The notes below the pieces were generated by a model. It was not told the DNA's origin and did not search any database. It was given only the letters and a program-made list of their open reading frames with translations. Both the position numbers and the translations under genes were made by a program. Positions 23,601 to 31,562 of a DNA stretch of 35,869 nt are shown here, piece after piece (within the stretch, counting starts at the first letter, position 1; each line of letters opens with the position of its first letter). The stretch comes from Planctomycetota bacterium (lineage in GTDB: Bacteria; Planctomycetota; Phycisphaerae; UBA1845), in contig JAJRYY010000225.1 in the NCBI GenBank assembly GCA_024275565.1, positions 1-35,869 on the forward strand, given 5' to 3'.

Positions 23601-24731
23601 TTACTCCTTGAAGACCAGTTTTGCGTGCAGGCTTCCAGTACGTTGCAACTGGACGAGAATCGCAATACGGTCCTCCACTGGGACTTTGATCTGGTTGAGT
23701 GCCTGGAGAAGATCGGAGACGCCTGCTGTTGCGGCATCGTCCGTGCTGACCGCCACAAACTGCTGAGTTTCGACGCGGAGTTCATCCGGGGCTGGTGGTG
23801 GTGTGCGGACGACGACGGTCAGCCCCTTCTGGGAGATGACCGCTGGTGATATCTGCGCTTCGCCGCTGACGACGATGGTTCCTGTCACACGGTCGATGGT
23901 GACGCGTGCTTCGTTGGGTGGCATGAGCGTGCTGAGTTCGGTGATGTCCCGGATCCATGAGGAAGGATCGTTCCGCTGGAACGGGGGTATCCACACCAGG
24001 ATATTTTTGGGGTCCGCCGCAAGGGCGACGCGTTCGACATCTGCTGCCAGAGAGAGTTCTGCATTAATTGCCTCTGCGATGGCAACTGAAAGCCCCCACC
24101 CAGCGTGGCTGTTGTCGAGGACGAGGGTGATATAGGTGTCACCTGGTTGAATCCACGAGTTGTCGAAAGGTAGTTCCCGTCCTGCGGCTGTGAATCCGAT
24201 GAGGACATCTTCCTGGATGAGTGCACCGCGTTCGATCAGGCCGACGGTTGGCGATGAGATGTCTGGCGTGCGGATCCCCCCCGAAGCGCGTGCGAACACG
24301 CGGGGAACATTGAGATCTTCGTACATCAGTGGGCAGGCGAGGAGGCGTCCCCCTGCCAGGCTTGAGGCGCTGCCGATCGCACTGACATGGACATCGATCC
24401 GATCGCCTTCGCGGACCCCGTTTTCGGGGATGATCGCTTCGATCATCACGATGGCGACGTTTTGTGTATCAGCCAGATCTTCCAGAGATGTGACGGGTGC
24501 AGCCATCTTGCCAAGCGCACCTGCGAGGGCGCGCATGGTAATTTTGTAGTCGTCCCCATCTCCGGTTCCATTCAAACCTACGACGAGTCCGGTACCGATC
24601 AGGTGGTTGACGCTCGGTCCTTTCAGGGACGCGATATCCCCGATTCGGACGGCCACTTCGCCCCTGGTTTCCAGGGTAGCGAGCGACACAACTGCGGCGA
24701 TGACTGCGATTGTATGTTGCATGCTTCGCAC
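23601..24731 (-). CDS. flgI: Flagellar P-ring protein FlgI
   Basis: This protein of about 376 residues has a signal peptide (TIAVIAAVVSLATLETRG) followed by VRIGDIASLKGPSVNHLIGTGLVVGLNGTGDGD, the FlgI hallmark. The C-terminus has VEDRIAILVQLQRTGSLHAKLVF. I chose GTG 24731 because AAGGAG lies 10 bases before it. An ATG at 24764 would overlap flgH, and an ATG at 24722 is further from the ribosome-binding site. It forms the periplasmic ring around the rod at the peptidoglycan layer. Confidence 0.95.
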   Translation of the reverse strand: MRSMQHTIAVIAAVVSLATLETRGEVAVRIGDIASLKGPSVNHLIGTGLVVGLNGTGDGDDYKITMRALAGALGKMAAPVTSLEDLADTQNVAIVMIEAIIPENGVREGDRIDVHVSAIGSASSLAGGRLLACPLMYEDLNVPRVFARASGGIRTPDISSPTVGLIERGALIQEDVLIGFTAAGRELPFDNSWIQPGDTYITLVLDNSHAGWGLSVAIAEAINAELSLAADVERVALAADPKNILVWIPPFQRNDPSSWIRDITELSTLMPPNEARVTIDRVTGTIVVSGEAQISPAVISQKGLTVVVRTPPPAPDELRVETQQFVAVSTDDAATAGVSDLLQALNQIKVPVEDRIAILVQLQRTGSLHAKLVFKE

Positions 24732-24745
24732 TTTGAACAGTCTCC

Positions 24746-25474
24746 TTAGATGGGGTTCAGCCAATCGAGCAGCTTGGTGGCCCAGCCACGCCGTGAGCCG
24801 TCCCGAACCGATCCTTCATGCTTGACGCTGATGTTTTTGTCCGCCATCTGTGTGCTGAGTACGGTGTTGTCTGCGGTGATGTCGGCACTGCGGGCGATGC
24901 CAACGAGTGTCATCACGCTGATCTCTTCATCGAATGTCAGCTTCGCACGTGCTTCGAGGAGGAGGTTTCCGTTGGGTTTGATGTCGACAATCTGTGCCGT
25001 AATGCGCGTGGTGAACCGGTCCTCACGTTCGTTGTCGCTAAGATTTCTGACAAGGGTCTTGTTTCTGAAGTCAACATTGGGCTGACCGTTTTTGAAGGTC
25101 GTCGCACCAAGCCCGCCGTCGATCGGTTTGAAAAATGCGTTCAACTGACTGTTGACATTGAAATCGCGTCTGGTCTGAATTTCCGCATCTGATTCATACA
25201 GTTTCTGCTCTCGAATGATGATCGTCACGAGATCGTGGACCTTGTACTTCTTCGGTGGTTTGACCCGGACAGCCGTGAGCGAGTGCTTTTCGAGCGTGGG
25301 ATTGCCACCGGGCGTGAGACGCGGATCGGTGGTGCTGCCTGGCTTGACCTGCTGCGTGGGGACATGACGCTTCCCGATGGATGAGGTCTGCGCCGATGCT
25401 TTTGGCGCTACCATTGAAACCATCAGTGCAGACACCACTAACACGATCAACTGAGGGCGATGGAACTGAATCAC
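24746..25474 (-). CDS. flgH: Flagellar L-ring protein FlgH, without lipobox
   Basis: This 242-residue protein has the FlgH core: KYKVHDLVTIIIREQ, then FKNGQPNVDFRN, RITAQIVDIKPNGNLLLEARAKLTFDEE, MTLVGIARSADITADNTVLSTQMAD. The signal peptide ends APKASAQ, which fits signal peptidase I. No cysteine lies near it, whereas classical FlgH is a lipoprotein. The L-ring here may be anchored another way. The ATG at 25474 overlaps the flgA stop by 4 bp. It forms the outer-membrane ring, which confirms a diderm envelope. Confidence 0.95.
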   Translation of the reverse strand: MIQFHRPQLIVLVVSALMVSMVAPKASAQTSSIGKRHVPTQQVKPGSTTDPRLTPGGNPTLEKHSLTAVRVKPPKKYKVHDLVTIIIREQKLYESDAEIQTRRDFNVNSQLNAFFKPIDGGLGATTFKNGQPNVDFRNKTLVRNLSDNEREDRFTTRITAQIVDIKPNGNLLLEARAKLTFDEEISVMTLVGIARSADITADNTVLSTQMADKNISVKHEGSVRDGSRRGWATKLLDWLNPI

Positions 25475-26598
25475 TTTGTTCCTCCCAGTGCAAGTGTCAA
25501 CGCTTCAGGTGCAGCAGACGCTCCTTGGATGCGTACCCGGCGATTGCCCACAACGACTGCGGACAGCGTGCTTTCCCGCCCGGAACCTGTCCGGATTTGA
25601 ACCACATCACCAAGTCTGCCGCCGCTGATGGCGCGGGCAGCCGTTTTCACATTGATATTTCCGAAGACCGAGATGAGATCAACCGTCTGGCCGCGATGGA
25701 CGAGCGGAACAGATTCGACATCCTTCATGCTGACCGTTGTGTTGATCTGGATGTATCGTTTTGCACGCTGCCCGACGACTGAAGCAAGAGAGGTCGCCGC
25801 GATTTTCTGTGCATCGTCGTAAGAGCGTGCGACCATCTTGACATCTTCACGGGTGATCGTGGCGTTCTGATTGATCGGATTGACCGCAACGACAACATCA
25901 ACGAGCAGCGTCTCAGCAACCACAAGCTGTACCTCTTGCAACATCTCGCCGTCACGAACAATCGCAACGTCAATCGTGGACATACGCCCGAGTGGGTGAT
26001 TCGAACGAAGACGTACCTCGAAGGTGTATTCGGGTTCAGACAGGTCCAGCGTTGCTCCGTCGGTTCTACCGAACTGAAGCTCGAGCGTTCCAGGATGATC
26101 GGGAAGGACGCTTTCGATGGCGTCCTGCACCGCATCCCGCAGGGTTCGTTTTGGAGACGTTTGTGCACCGGACGATGATTGTGCAGACTGTTGGGCATCT
26201 TGCGGATCGCGTGACGCCGGACGGGTGACGCGGGATTGTCGAGCGCCAGCAAGAATGACGCTCGCCAGGTTGCCACCACCCTTGCGAATGGCGCGCATGA
26301 CATCCTCTTCGCCAATGATGAGCGATCCACCCGGACGTGGCGAATTTGCGAGAAACGTACCATTGAGCGCGTCGAGGGTTTCCTTGTCAAAACCACGCAG
26401 CGTACAACAGTCTTCGAGGCGAATCGTCTCGGAACTGACCGTTGTGGTAGGCCAGAGGTGGACAGTCTGAGCATCAGAACTGAACTCGTCAGCCCAACCG
26501 CGTGTCGCCGTCATCGATGCACACACGGTGAGGGCGATGATGACCATGGACGCCGCCGATCGATTGTGTCTCAAAATGTTGCAATCCTTGCAAATCAC
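25471..26598 (-). CDS. flgA: Flagellar P-ring assembly chaperone FlgA
   Basis: The C-terminal 140 residues carry the SAF/ChapFlgA fold (VVVAVNPINQNATITREDVKMVAR, VVGQRAKRYIQINTTVSMKDVE, GQTVDLISVFGNINVKTAARAISGGRLGDVVQIR). A long N-terminal part includes FLANSPRPGGSLIIGEEDVMRAIRKG. I prefer GTG 26598 (375 residues), which has AGGAGG five bases upstream and a following signal peptide (SMVIIALTVCASMTATRGWA). The alternative ATG 26688 overlaps the flgG stop but has no signal-like start. It is longer than enterobacterial FlgA (about 220 residues). It acts in the periplasm in P-ring assembly. Confidence 0.88.
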   Translation of the reverse strand: MICKDCNILRHNRSAASMVIIALTVCASMTATRGWADEFSSDAQTVHLWPTTTVSSETIRLEDCCTLRGFDKETLDALNGTFLANSPRPGGSLIIGEEDVMRAIRKGGGNLASVILAGARQSRVTRPASRDPQDAQQSAQSSSGAQTSPKRTLRDAVQDAIESVLPDHPGTLELQFGRTDGATLDLSEPEYTFEVRLRSNHPLGRMSTIDVAIVRDGEMLQEVQLVVAETLLVDVVVAVNPINQNATITREDVKMVARSYDDAQKIAATSLASVVGQRAKRYIQINTTVSMKDVESVPLVHRGQTVDLISVFGNINVKTAARAISGGRLGDVVQIRTGSGRESTLSAVVVGNRRVRIQGASAAPEALTLALGGTK

Positions 26599-26687
26599 GT
26601 CAGCCTCCTGCCTTGTGATACTCCACTTCCGCACCGTCACCATCTGTCGCACTTCAACGATCACGCCATCGGGGCAACACGACCCCA

Positions 26688-27494
26688 TTACCTCCTGAGG
26701 TTGGCTACGATCTGAAGCGATTCGTCCGCCGTCTGGATCGATTGACTGTTCAACTCAAACGCTCTCTGTGTCAGAATCAGCTGAACGAGTTCGCGCACTG
26801 GATCGACGTTGCTCATCTCGAGCGAACCCTGGCGAATCGTGCCAAGCCCGTCCTGCTGCGGGTTACCAATGATCGGCGGTCCCGATGCAAGGTTGTCCAG
26901 CCAGAGGTTCTGACCAATCTGTTCCATCCCCTCAGGATTAACGAATCTTGCGAGTTGAATCGTCCCAATCGCGGATAGCTGCGTAGACCCCTGCTGGAGT
27001 ACGCTGATCTCACCATCATTGGCTATACTCGTTCGGATCGTGTCGTTCGGAATGTTGATCGCCGGTTCCAGAAGCGCGCCTTCGCTGTTGCCAAGCACAA
27101 TATTTCCCTGAGAATTCCGACCGAAATTACCCGCCCGAGAATAAGCGATCACTTCCGAACCGTTGTGGATGGTCCTCACCTGAAAAAAACCTTCCCCATC
27201 AATAAGTATGTCGAGCGGCTGATCGGTTCGATCCACCGAGCCTTGCGTAAACATCTGCTGCGTACCGCTGATGGCTGTCCCGAGACCAACCTGGATACCA
27301 TGCGGAATGGGTTCGTCCTGGACATTGAACACGCCTGGTTCACGCTTGATCTGGTAAAGCAAATCTTCAAAATTGACACGCGACCGCTTAAATCCAACCG
27401 TGTTGACATTCGCAAGGTTGTTCGCCAGAACATCAAGCTTCGTGTCCTGCGCCTTCATCCCCGTCGCAGCAGCGTGTAATGCAGTGACAGCCAT
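26688..27494 (-). CDS. flgG: Flagellar distal rod protein FlgG
   Basis: This 268-residue protein matches FlgG in length and motifs: TALHAAATGMKAQDTKLDVLANNLANVNTVGFKRSRVNFEDLLYQ, FTQGSVDRTDQPLDILIDGEGFFQV, and the C-terminal QGSLEMSNVDPVRELVQLILTQRAFELNSQSIQTADESLQIVANL. ATG 27494 lies 29 bp after the flgF stop. It is exported to form the distal rod. Confidence 0.97.
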   Translation of the reverse strand: MAVTALHAAATGMKAQDTKLDVLANNLANVNTVGFKRSRVNFEDLLYQIKREPGVFNVQDEPIPHGIQVGLGTAISGTQQMFTQGSVDRTDQPLDILIDGEGFFQVRTIHNGSEVIAYSRAGNFGRNSQGNIVLGNSEGALLEPAINIPNDTIRTSIANDGEISVLQQGSTQLSAIGTIQLARFVNPEGMEQIGQNLWLDNLASGPPIIGNPQQDGLGTIRQGSLEMSNVDPVRELVQLILTQRAFELNSQSIQTADESLQIVANLRR

Positions 27495-27523
27495 TGGGTA
27501 CTATCCTTTACATATAAAATGCA

Positions 27524-28288
27524 CTATCCGACTCTACCCAGGCGACTCACCGCCTGACCGATCGTCTGATCCTGCAATGTGATGAGTCGCGCATTCATTT
27601 CATACGCCCGCGAAATCATAATCATGTCCGACAACCCATTGATTGGGTTGGCTGTCGACATCTCGACATGTCCGGCGCGAATTTCGCTGGCAGATTTTTT
27701 CGGCTTGCTACCATGGTTCTTGTAAACATTCTCACCGAGCTTCACGAGCATGTTCGGATCGTCGAATTCTGCCACACCAAGACGAGCAATCGCCTGATCG
27801 TTCTGAATGATCTCGCCGATCTGTGTGACCGTGATCGCTCCATTCCTTGGATCGATTTTGATGGCTTCACCACCATCGTCGATCACCCGGAACCTGCTAC
27901 CACCAGATACCGCAACCAGATCGCCATTGGGATTAATATCAAAGCGACCATCACGCGTATAACGAAGCTCGTCGCCATCCTTCAACGTGAAAAACCCCTT
28001 CCCATACAGTGCGAGGTCAAGTGGTCGCTCGGTTCGATCGAGGTCGCCCTGTTGAAATGTCTGTATCGTGGGGCGAACCCAGGGACCACCAGTCATGTTG
28101 TCGAGAGTGCGGTCGCGGAAACGCCTGCCTCCAGGACTGCTGTTGCTCTCCATCACACGCTCGTGGACCACGGAAAGGTCATGCTTGAACCCGGTCGTCT
28201 GCGCGTTCGCAAGGTTGTTGGACGACAATGCCTGTCGATATTCGTTGACCTGCATACCCGCCGTTGATAACCAGAGTCCGTACGTCAT
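27524..28288 (-). CDS. flgF: Flagellar proximal rod protein FlgF (FlgF/FlgG family)
   Basis: This 254-residue protein begins MTYGLWLSTAGMQVNEYRQALSSNNLANAQTTGFK, has QQGDLDRTERPLDLALYGKGFF, and ends with IRAGHVEMSTANPINGLSDMIMISRAYEMNARLITLQDQTIGQAV. These are the axial-protein motifs. Its place directly before flgG and its length favour FlgF. A second FlgG-like protein cannot be excluded. The start overlaps the stop of a small ORF by 4 bp. Confidence 0.9.
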   Translation of the reverse strand: MTYGLWLSTAGMQVNEYRQALSSNNLANAQTTGFKHDLSVVHERVMESNSSPGGRRFRDRTLDNMTGGPWVRPTIQTFQQGDLDRTERPLDLALYGKGFFTLKDGDELRYTRDGRFDINPNGDLVAVSGGSRFRVIDDGGEAIKIDPRNGAITVTQIGEIIQNDQAIARLGVAEFDDPNMLVKLGENVYKNHGSKPKKSASEIRAGHVEMSTANPINGLSDMIMISRAYEMNARLITLQDQTIGQAVSRLGRVG

Positions 28289-28476
28289 GACGCGCTATGC
28301 TCCCAGTGTTCAGGGAAAGGGGTCTCGATAGGTTGAACAGGGTCGACCTGCGGAATGGAGATTCCAAGCGCAGCAGCCTCAATGGCAGCCTCCCGGATTC
28401 GCCGACCAAGATCGGTCCAGTCGTCAGCTTTCATTATGTCGGACATGACATTGAATCGTTTACGGTCTGACAGCAT
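28285..28476 (-). CDS. Small unknown protein at the head of the flagellar cluster
   Basis: This 63-residue ORF starts at ATG 28476 with GGAG eight bases upstream; a longer frame to 28557 has no better signal. The sequence is acidic and helical at first (KADDWTDLGRRIREAAIEAAALG), then Pro-rich (VDPVQPIETPFPEHWEH). There is no membrane segment or signal peptide. The 4-bp ATGA overlap with flgF argues that it is translated and belongs to the flagellar operon. I do not recognise a family. Confidence 0.55.
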   Translation of the reverse strand: MLSDRKRFNVMSDIMKADDWTDLGRRIREAAIEAAALGISIPQVDPVQPIETPFPEHWEHSAS

Positions 28477-28754
28477 GTACCCTGCTCCGTATCTGGCCTG
28501 ATCTATTCCTGGCCTGTTCCGCAATGCATCACCACCCGGCAACGCTGAACGATTCACGAATAGACACTTGCCATGCCAAACAATTCAGCACCACGCCAAG
28601 ATCGAATGCGCCGAAACCGTAAGTCACGAACAATGCAACACTTAGAGAATTATTGTAATTATGGTGTGGTCGAAATGAAGGCAGCCATCACACGGGCGAA
28701 TCGCGCAGAACGCAGCACAGCATCGCAGGTTTTGCCGATCCAGTTGCGCAAAGA

Positions 28755-28771
28755 GTGTCAAATAGTGACAC
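28755..28771 (-). terminator. Weak hairpin after murD
   Basis: GTGTCA / TGACAC form a perfect 6-bp stem with a 5-base loop, immediately downstream of the murD stop. It is followed on the RNA strand by TCTTT. The T-run is short. The rest of the 297 bp between murD and the small ORF shows no feature I can support; the promoter of the flagellar cluster is presumably there. Confidence 0.4.
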
Positions 28772-28773
28772 TG

Positions 28774-30354
28774 TCAACCAAGGACGATCCGTATGAATGC
28801 ATCGCCACGATGCTCGTAATTCAGGAATGTGTCATAACTTTGAAACCCCGGCGACATCACCACAACATCACCTGTAGATGCGACCTGGCGCGCTATTGCT
28901 ACGGCGCCCGCAAGGTCGGTCGCCTGATGAAGAATGAGCGATGCCGCCCTTTCAGTTGATGCCGCCTCCGCTGATGCTGCTATCACTCCTGTTGCTGCTA
29001 CCGCTGCTGTTGCTTTCATCGCACCATGCAAATCGTGCGCAACATCGCCAAAACAGATGACGGCTTTTGCGCATCCCGCAACCGAACGCGCAAAAGCATC
29101 CAGGGATTCCCCCCTTCCCATACCGCCAGCCAATAACACAATGGGGCGATCGAACCCAGTGAGCGCCTGTAGCACTGCACGCGTCGTCGTCGCCTTCGAG
29201 TCGTTGTAGTAATCCAAACCATCCACACGCGCGACCCATTGAAGGCGATGCCGCAACCCCTCAAAGCACTCAAGCCCCGCTTGAATCACATCCTCATCAA
29301 CCCCAACCGCTCGACATGCTGCGGCTGCACATCGCGCATTGAGCTGTGTGTGCGAACCCGGTATCCGCAACACATATGATACGTCATCGATCGTCGCATC
29401 CACGACGCGCAGGCATTGCGCCTTCGCCAGCCGTTCGATTTTCGGACGTACCTCAGGATCGTCCGTACCGACAATGACCGTACGTTCGTAATCGCCAGAA
29501 TCTCCACCAGCAGAACCGTCGTAGCCAGAGGTGTGACCAGCGGAAGCGAGGCCTGCTGGATCGAAGCCGGCAGAAGCGTGGCTGGCGGAACCATGGCCGG
29601 ATGTAGCGTGGCTGGCGGAAGCGTGGCCGGCAGGGGAAATCAAGTTCAGCTTTGCCTCCAGATACGATTCGTAAGTGACATGCCAGTCGAGGTGGTTCGG
29701 CCAGATTGCAGTGAAAACGGAAATATCGGGCCGTCGCTTGATCTGCGTCAGACTCGATAACTGGTAACTGGACAGCTCCAGCACGACGACATCCTCGGGC
29801 GTCATGTCCGATAACTCACTCAGCAGCGATCGACCTATATTGCCGCCAAGATACGATCGCCAGCGCGAATTGCCGCGGCGAGGCGCCTCATTGCTGCGGC
29901 GGAGGATTTCGTGGATCATGGAAACGACGGTGCTTTTGCCGGCTGTTCCGGTAACACCGATTATGCGGGCGGGGCATCGCTCCAGGAAGAGGTTGATCTC
30001 AGTGGTCCACGGGATACAGCGTCGCTTTATTTCGGCAAAAAATGCCGATCGCTGACGCTGCACGGACGGATTCACGACGACGAGGTCGCATCCGTCGAGG
30101 TCGCTAACACAATGCCCACCAAGGCGGTATTCGAGGCTCAGGTCCGATAATTCGTCAACGGATTTCCGCAATTCTTCTGCGTCTGCACAATCGGTGACCA
30201 GAACATGCGCACCCTGTTCCGCCAGGTAGCGAGCAGCACCCGCCCCGCCGCCGAATCGCCCGAGGCCCATGATGACTACGCGGCGCCCCTTGAACGATTC
30301 ATTGCCCAGTGACGATTCATTGCCCGGTGACGATTCGCGTTCCGACATTGACAT
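28774..30354 (-). CDS. murD: UDP-N-acetylmuramoyl-alanine-glutamate ligase MurD with repeat-derived insertion
   Basis: This protein of about 526 residues has VVIMGLGRFGGGAGAARYL (N-terminal Rossmann), the ATP-binding GVTGTAGKSTVVSM, IWPNHLDWHVTYESYLEAK, DDPEVRP, YYNDSKATTTRAVLQAL and LLAGGMGRGE, the Mur ligase set in order. It adds D-glutamate to UDP-MurNAc-L-Ala in the cytoplasm. Two parts are unusual. The N-terminus has a repeated GNES motif from an 18-bp duplication (30293-30328). Residues about 239-287 are a low-complexity insertion of H, S, A and G between the AKLNLI helix and the DDPEV strand. The usual family length is about 450. ATG 30354 lies just past the pyrF stop; no strong ribosome-binding site is seen. 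Confidence 0.93.
   Translation of the reverse strand: MSMSERESSPGNESSLGNESFKGRRVVIMGLGRFGGGAGAARYLAEQGAHVLVTDCADAEELRKSVDELSDLSLEYRLGGHCVSDLDGCDLVVVNPSVQRQRSAFFAEIKRRCIPWTTEINLFLERCPARIIGVTGTAGKSTVVSMIHEILRRSNEAPRRGNSRWRSYLGGNIGRSLLSELSDMTPEDVVVLELSSYQLSSLTQIKRRPDISVFTAIWPNHLDWHVTYESYLEAKLNLISPAGHASASHATSGHGSASHASAGFDPAGLASAGHTSGYDGSAGGDSGDYERTVIVGTDDPEVRPKIERLAKAQCLRVVDATIDDVSYVLRIPGSHTQLNARCAAAACRAVGVDEDVIQAGLECFEGLRHRLQWVARVDGLDYYNDSKATTTRAVLQALTGFDRPIVLLAGGMGRGESLDAFARSVAGCAKAVICFGDVAHDLHGAMKATAAVAATGVIAASAEAASTERAASLILHQATDLAGAVAIARQVASTGDVVVMSPGFQSYDTFLNYEHRGDAFIRIVLG
29497..29640 (-). repeat. Degenerate about 15-bp repeat inside murD
   Basis: Imperfect copies close to GCGTGGCTGGCGGAA (top strand) encode the S/H/A/G-rich loop of MurD. 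The frame is kept. The copies vary more than those in pyrF, so the expansion may be older. Confidence 0.7.
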
Positions 30355-30356
30355 TA

Positions 30357-31325
30357 TCACTTTACAAGCACGCCGACCTGATCGGCAAATTCCCGACATG
30401 CCCGACCGATGCTCTGCACCCAGTCGCTCGCCTGATCTTTCTCAAACGCGTAAATCACACTCCTTGAGGCTGCGATGAGGGCGCCCCTGCCATCGGAATT
30501 GAAGCAGGGAGCGACATCCTCCGCGGTGCGTCCTTGTGCTCCAAAGCCCGGGACGAGGAAAATGGCGTGTGGCATGCGATCGCGGAGTTTTCTCATCGAT
30601 TCCGCACCGTGCGGAGCAGCCACTGCTCCGATTGAGCTGTACCCTGACGCACCCACCAGCCCTGATCCCCATTCCTCCACCCGTTTTGCTACATGCTCGC
30701 ATACCGTTTCGCCATTATGCACCCGTAATCCCTGTACCTCAACTGCTGATGGATTGCTGGTCTGGACGAGCAGAAACAGGCCTCGACCAAATGTCTCAGC
30801 CGCGTCGATGAATGGTTTCAGGCCGTCGATTCCGAAATAGGCATTGAGCGTGACAGCGTCTGGAATGTGCTTCGGGGTGATCGCAGAGACCGATTCGAGC
30901 GGATCTGAGTCGGGCGGGCCGCATTTGGGCGGACCGGATTTGGGCGGGCTGGATTTGGGCGGATCACACAGGTGTGCTTGTGCATACATCTCGGCTGTAT
31001 GCCCTACGTCCGCCCGTTTGATATCCCCAATGACGAGCATTCCCAGTTCGTGGGCGTGGTGGACGAGTTCGTAATAGAGTGAGACGCCTGCCCCGAAGAA
31101 CACCTCGAAATAGGCGATGTTGATCTTGACGATCGGAGCGACCGGTGCGACTGCTTGCAGAACACCCATGCAATACGTCCGTACAGCACCAAGGGGGTCG
31201 TTCGGACCGTAATCCGTGAGAATATTAGCGGGGAGTCGATCCAGTCTCGGATCAAGCCCAACGCAGATGGGTGAGCCTTTTTCCTCGATCGCAGCCATAA
31301 GACTGTCCGCAAAATGTCGATCCAT
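30357..31325 (-). CDS. pyrF: Orotidine 5'-phosphate decarboxylase (type 2) with repeat-derived insertion
   Basis: This 322-residue protein has PICVGLDPRLDRLP, PIVKINIAYFEVFF, VIGDIKRADVGHTAEMYA (catalytic Asp/Lys cluster), DAVTLNAYFGIDGLKPF, LFLLVQTSNPSA, FLVPGFGAQG and GRGALIAASRSVIYAF. This is the set of the longer, type 2 PyrF. It makes UMP from OMP. Residues about 119-139 are a P/K/S/G-rich insertion (PPKSS, PPKSG, PPKCG, PPDSD units) between YAQAHL and DAVTLNAY, encoded by four 15-bp repeats. The ATG is at 31325. murD begins at its end in the same direction, so the two are probably co-transcribed. Confidence 0.95.
   Translation of the reverse strand: MDRHFADSLMAAIEEKGSPICVGLDPRLDRLPANILTDYGPNDPLGAVRTYCMGVLQAVAPVAPIVKINIAYFEVFFGAGVSLYYELVHHAHELGMLVIGDIKRADVGHTAEMYAQAHLCDPPKSSPPKSGPPKCGPPDSDPLESVSAITPKHIPDAVTLNAYFGIDGLKPFIDAAETFGRGLFLLVQTSNPSAVEVQGLRVHNGETVCEHVAKRVEEWGSGLVGASGYSSIGAVAAPHGAESMRKLRDRMPHAIFLVPGFGAQGRTAEDVAPCFNSDGRGALIAASRSVIYAFEKDQASDWVQSIGRACREFADQVGVLVK
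30910..30969 (-). repeat. Four 15-bp tandem repeats inside pyrF
   Basis: Units start at 30910, 30925, 30940 and 30955. The consensus on the top strand is TTGGGCGGRCYGGAT. They encode the PPKSx units in a surface loop of PyrF. Confidence 0.88.
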
Positions 31326-31391
31326 TCATACCTCCGACGAGTTGTTGAGTGTCCGGGGTGTTCTATCAGCCATTGATTGATGGGTGCGAGT

Positions 31392-31445
31392 GGCGGTCTG
31401 TCCGCCCCTGCCGTTGCAAACACACTGGCGGACAAGCCGCCAGTG
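31392..31445. repeat. Pair of REP-like palindromes between pyrF and rsgA
   Basis: GGCGG/CCGCC (31392-31406, 5-base loop) is followed by the longer perfect palindrome CACTGGCGG/CCGCCAGTG (31423-31445, 5-base loop). Neither has a T-run. The paired arrangement resembles a BIME. The translated shadow contains CHWRL-type peptides seen over dispersed repeats (recollection, not a search). Confidence 0.6.
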
Positions 31446-31460
31446 GCACCCGATTGTGGT

Positions 31461-31555
31461 CAAGCACCTGTCGTTTGAGTCAAGCGACTGTCGTTTGAGT
31501 CTCGACGATAGAATCGACTTAACCACTTGACACCGAACTTAACCATTTGGGACAA
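31461..31555. repeat. Two 20-bp-period duplications before rsgA
   Basis: CAAGCACCTGTCGTTTGAGT (31461-31480) is repeated with two changes at 31481-31500. A second pair with core CTTAACCAYTTG lies at 31516-31535 and 31536-31555, also 20 bp apart. They sit in the divergent pyrF/rsgA promoter region, right up to the rsgA start, and could be operator sites or plain duplications. Confidence 0.75.
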
Positions 31556-31562
31556 TCCTGCC

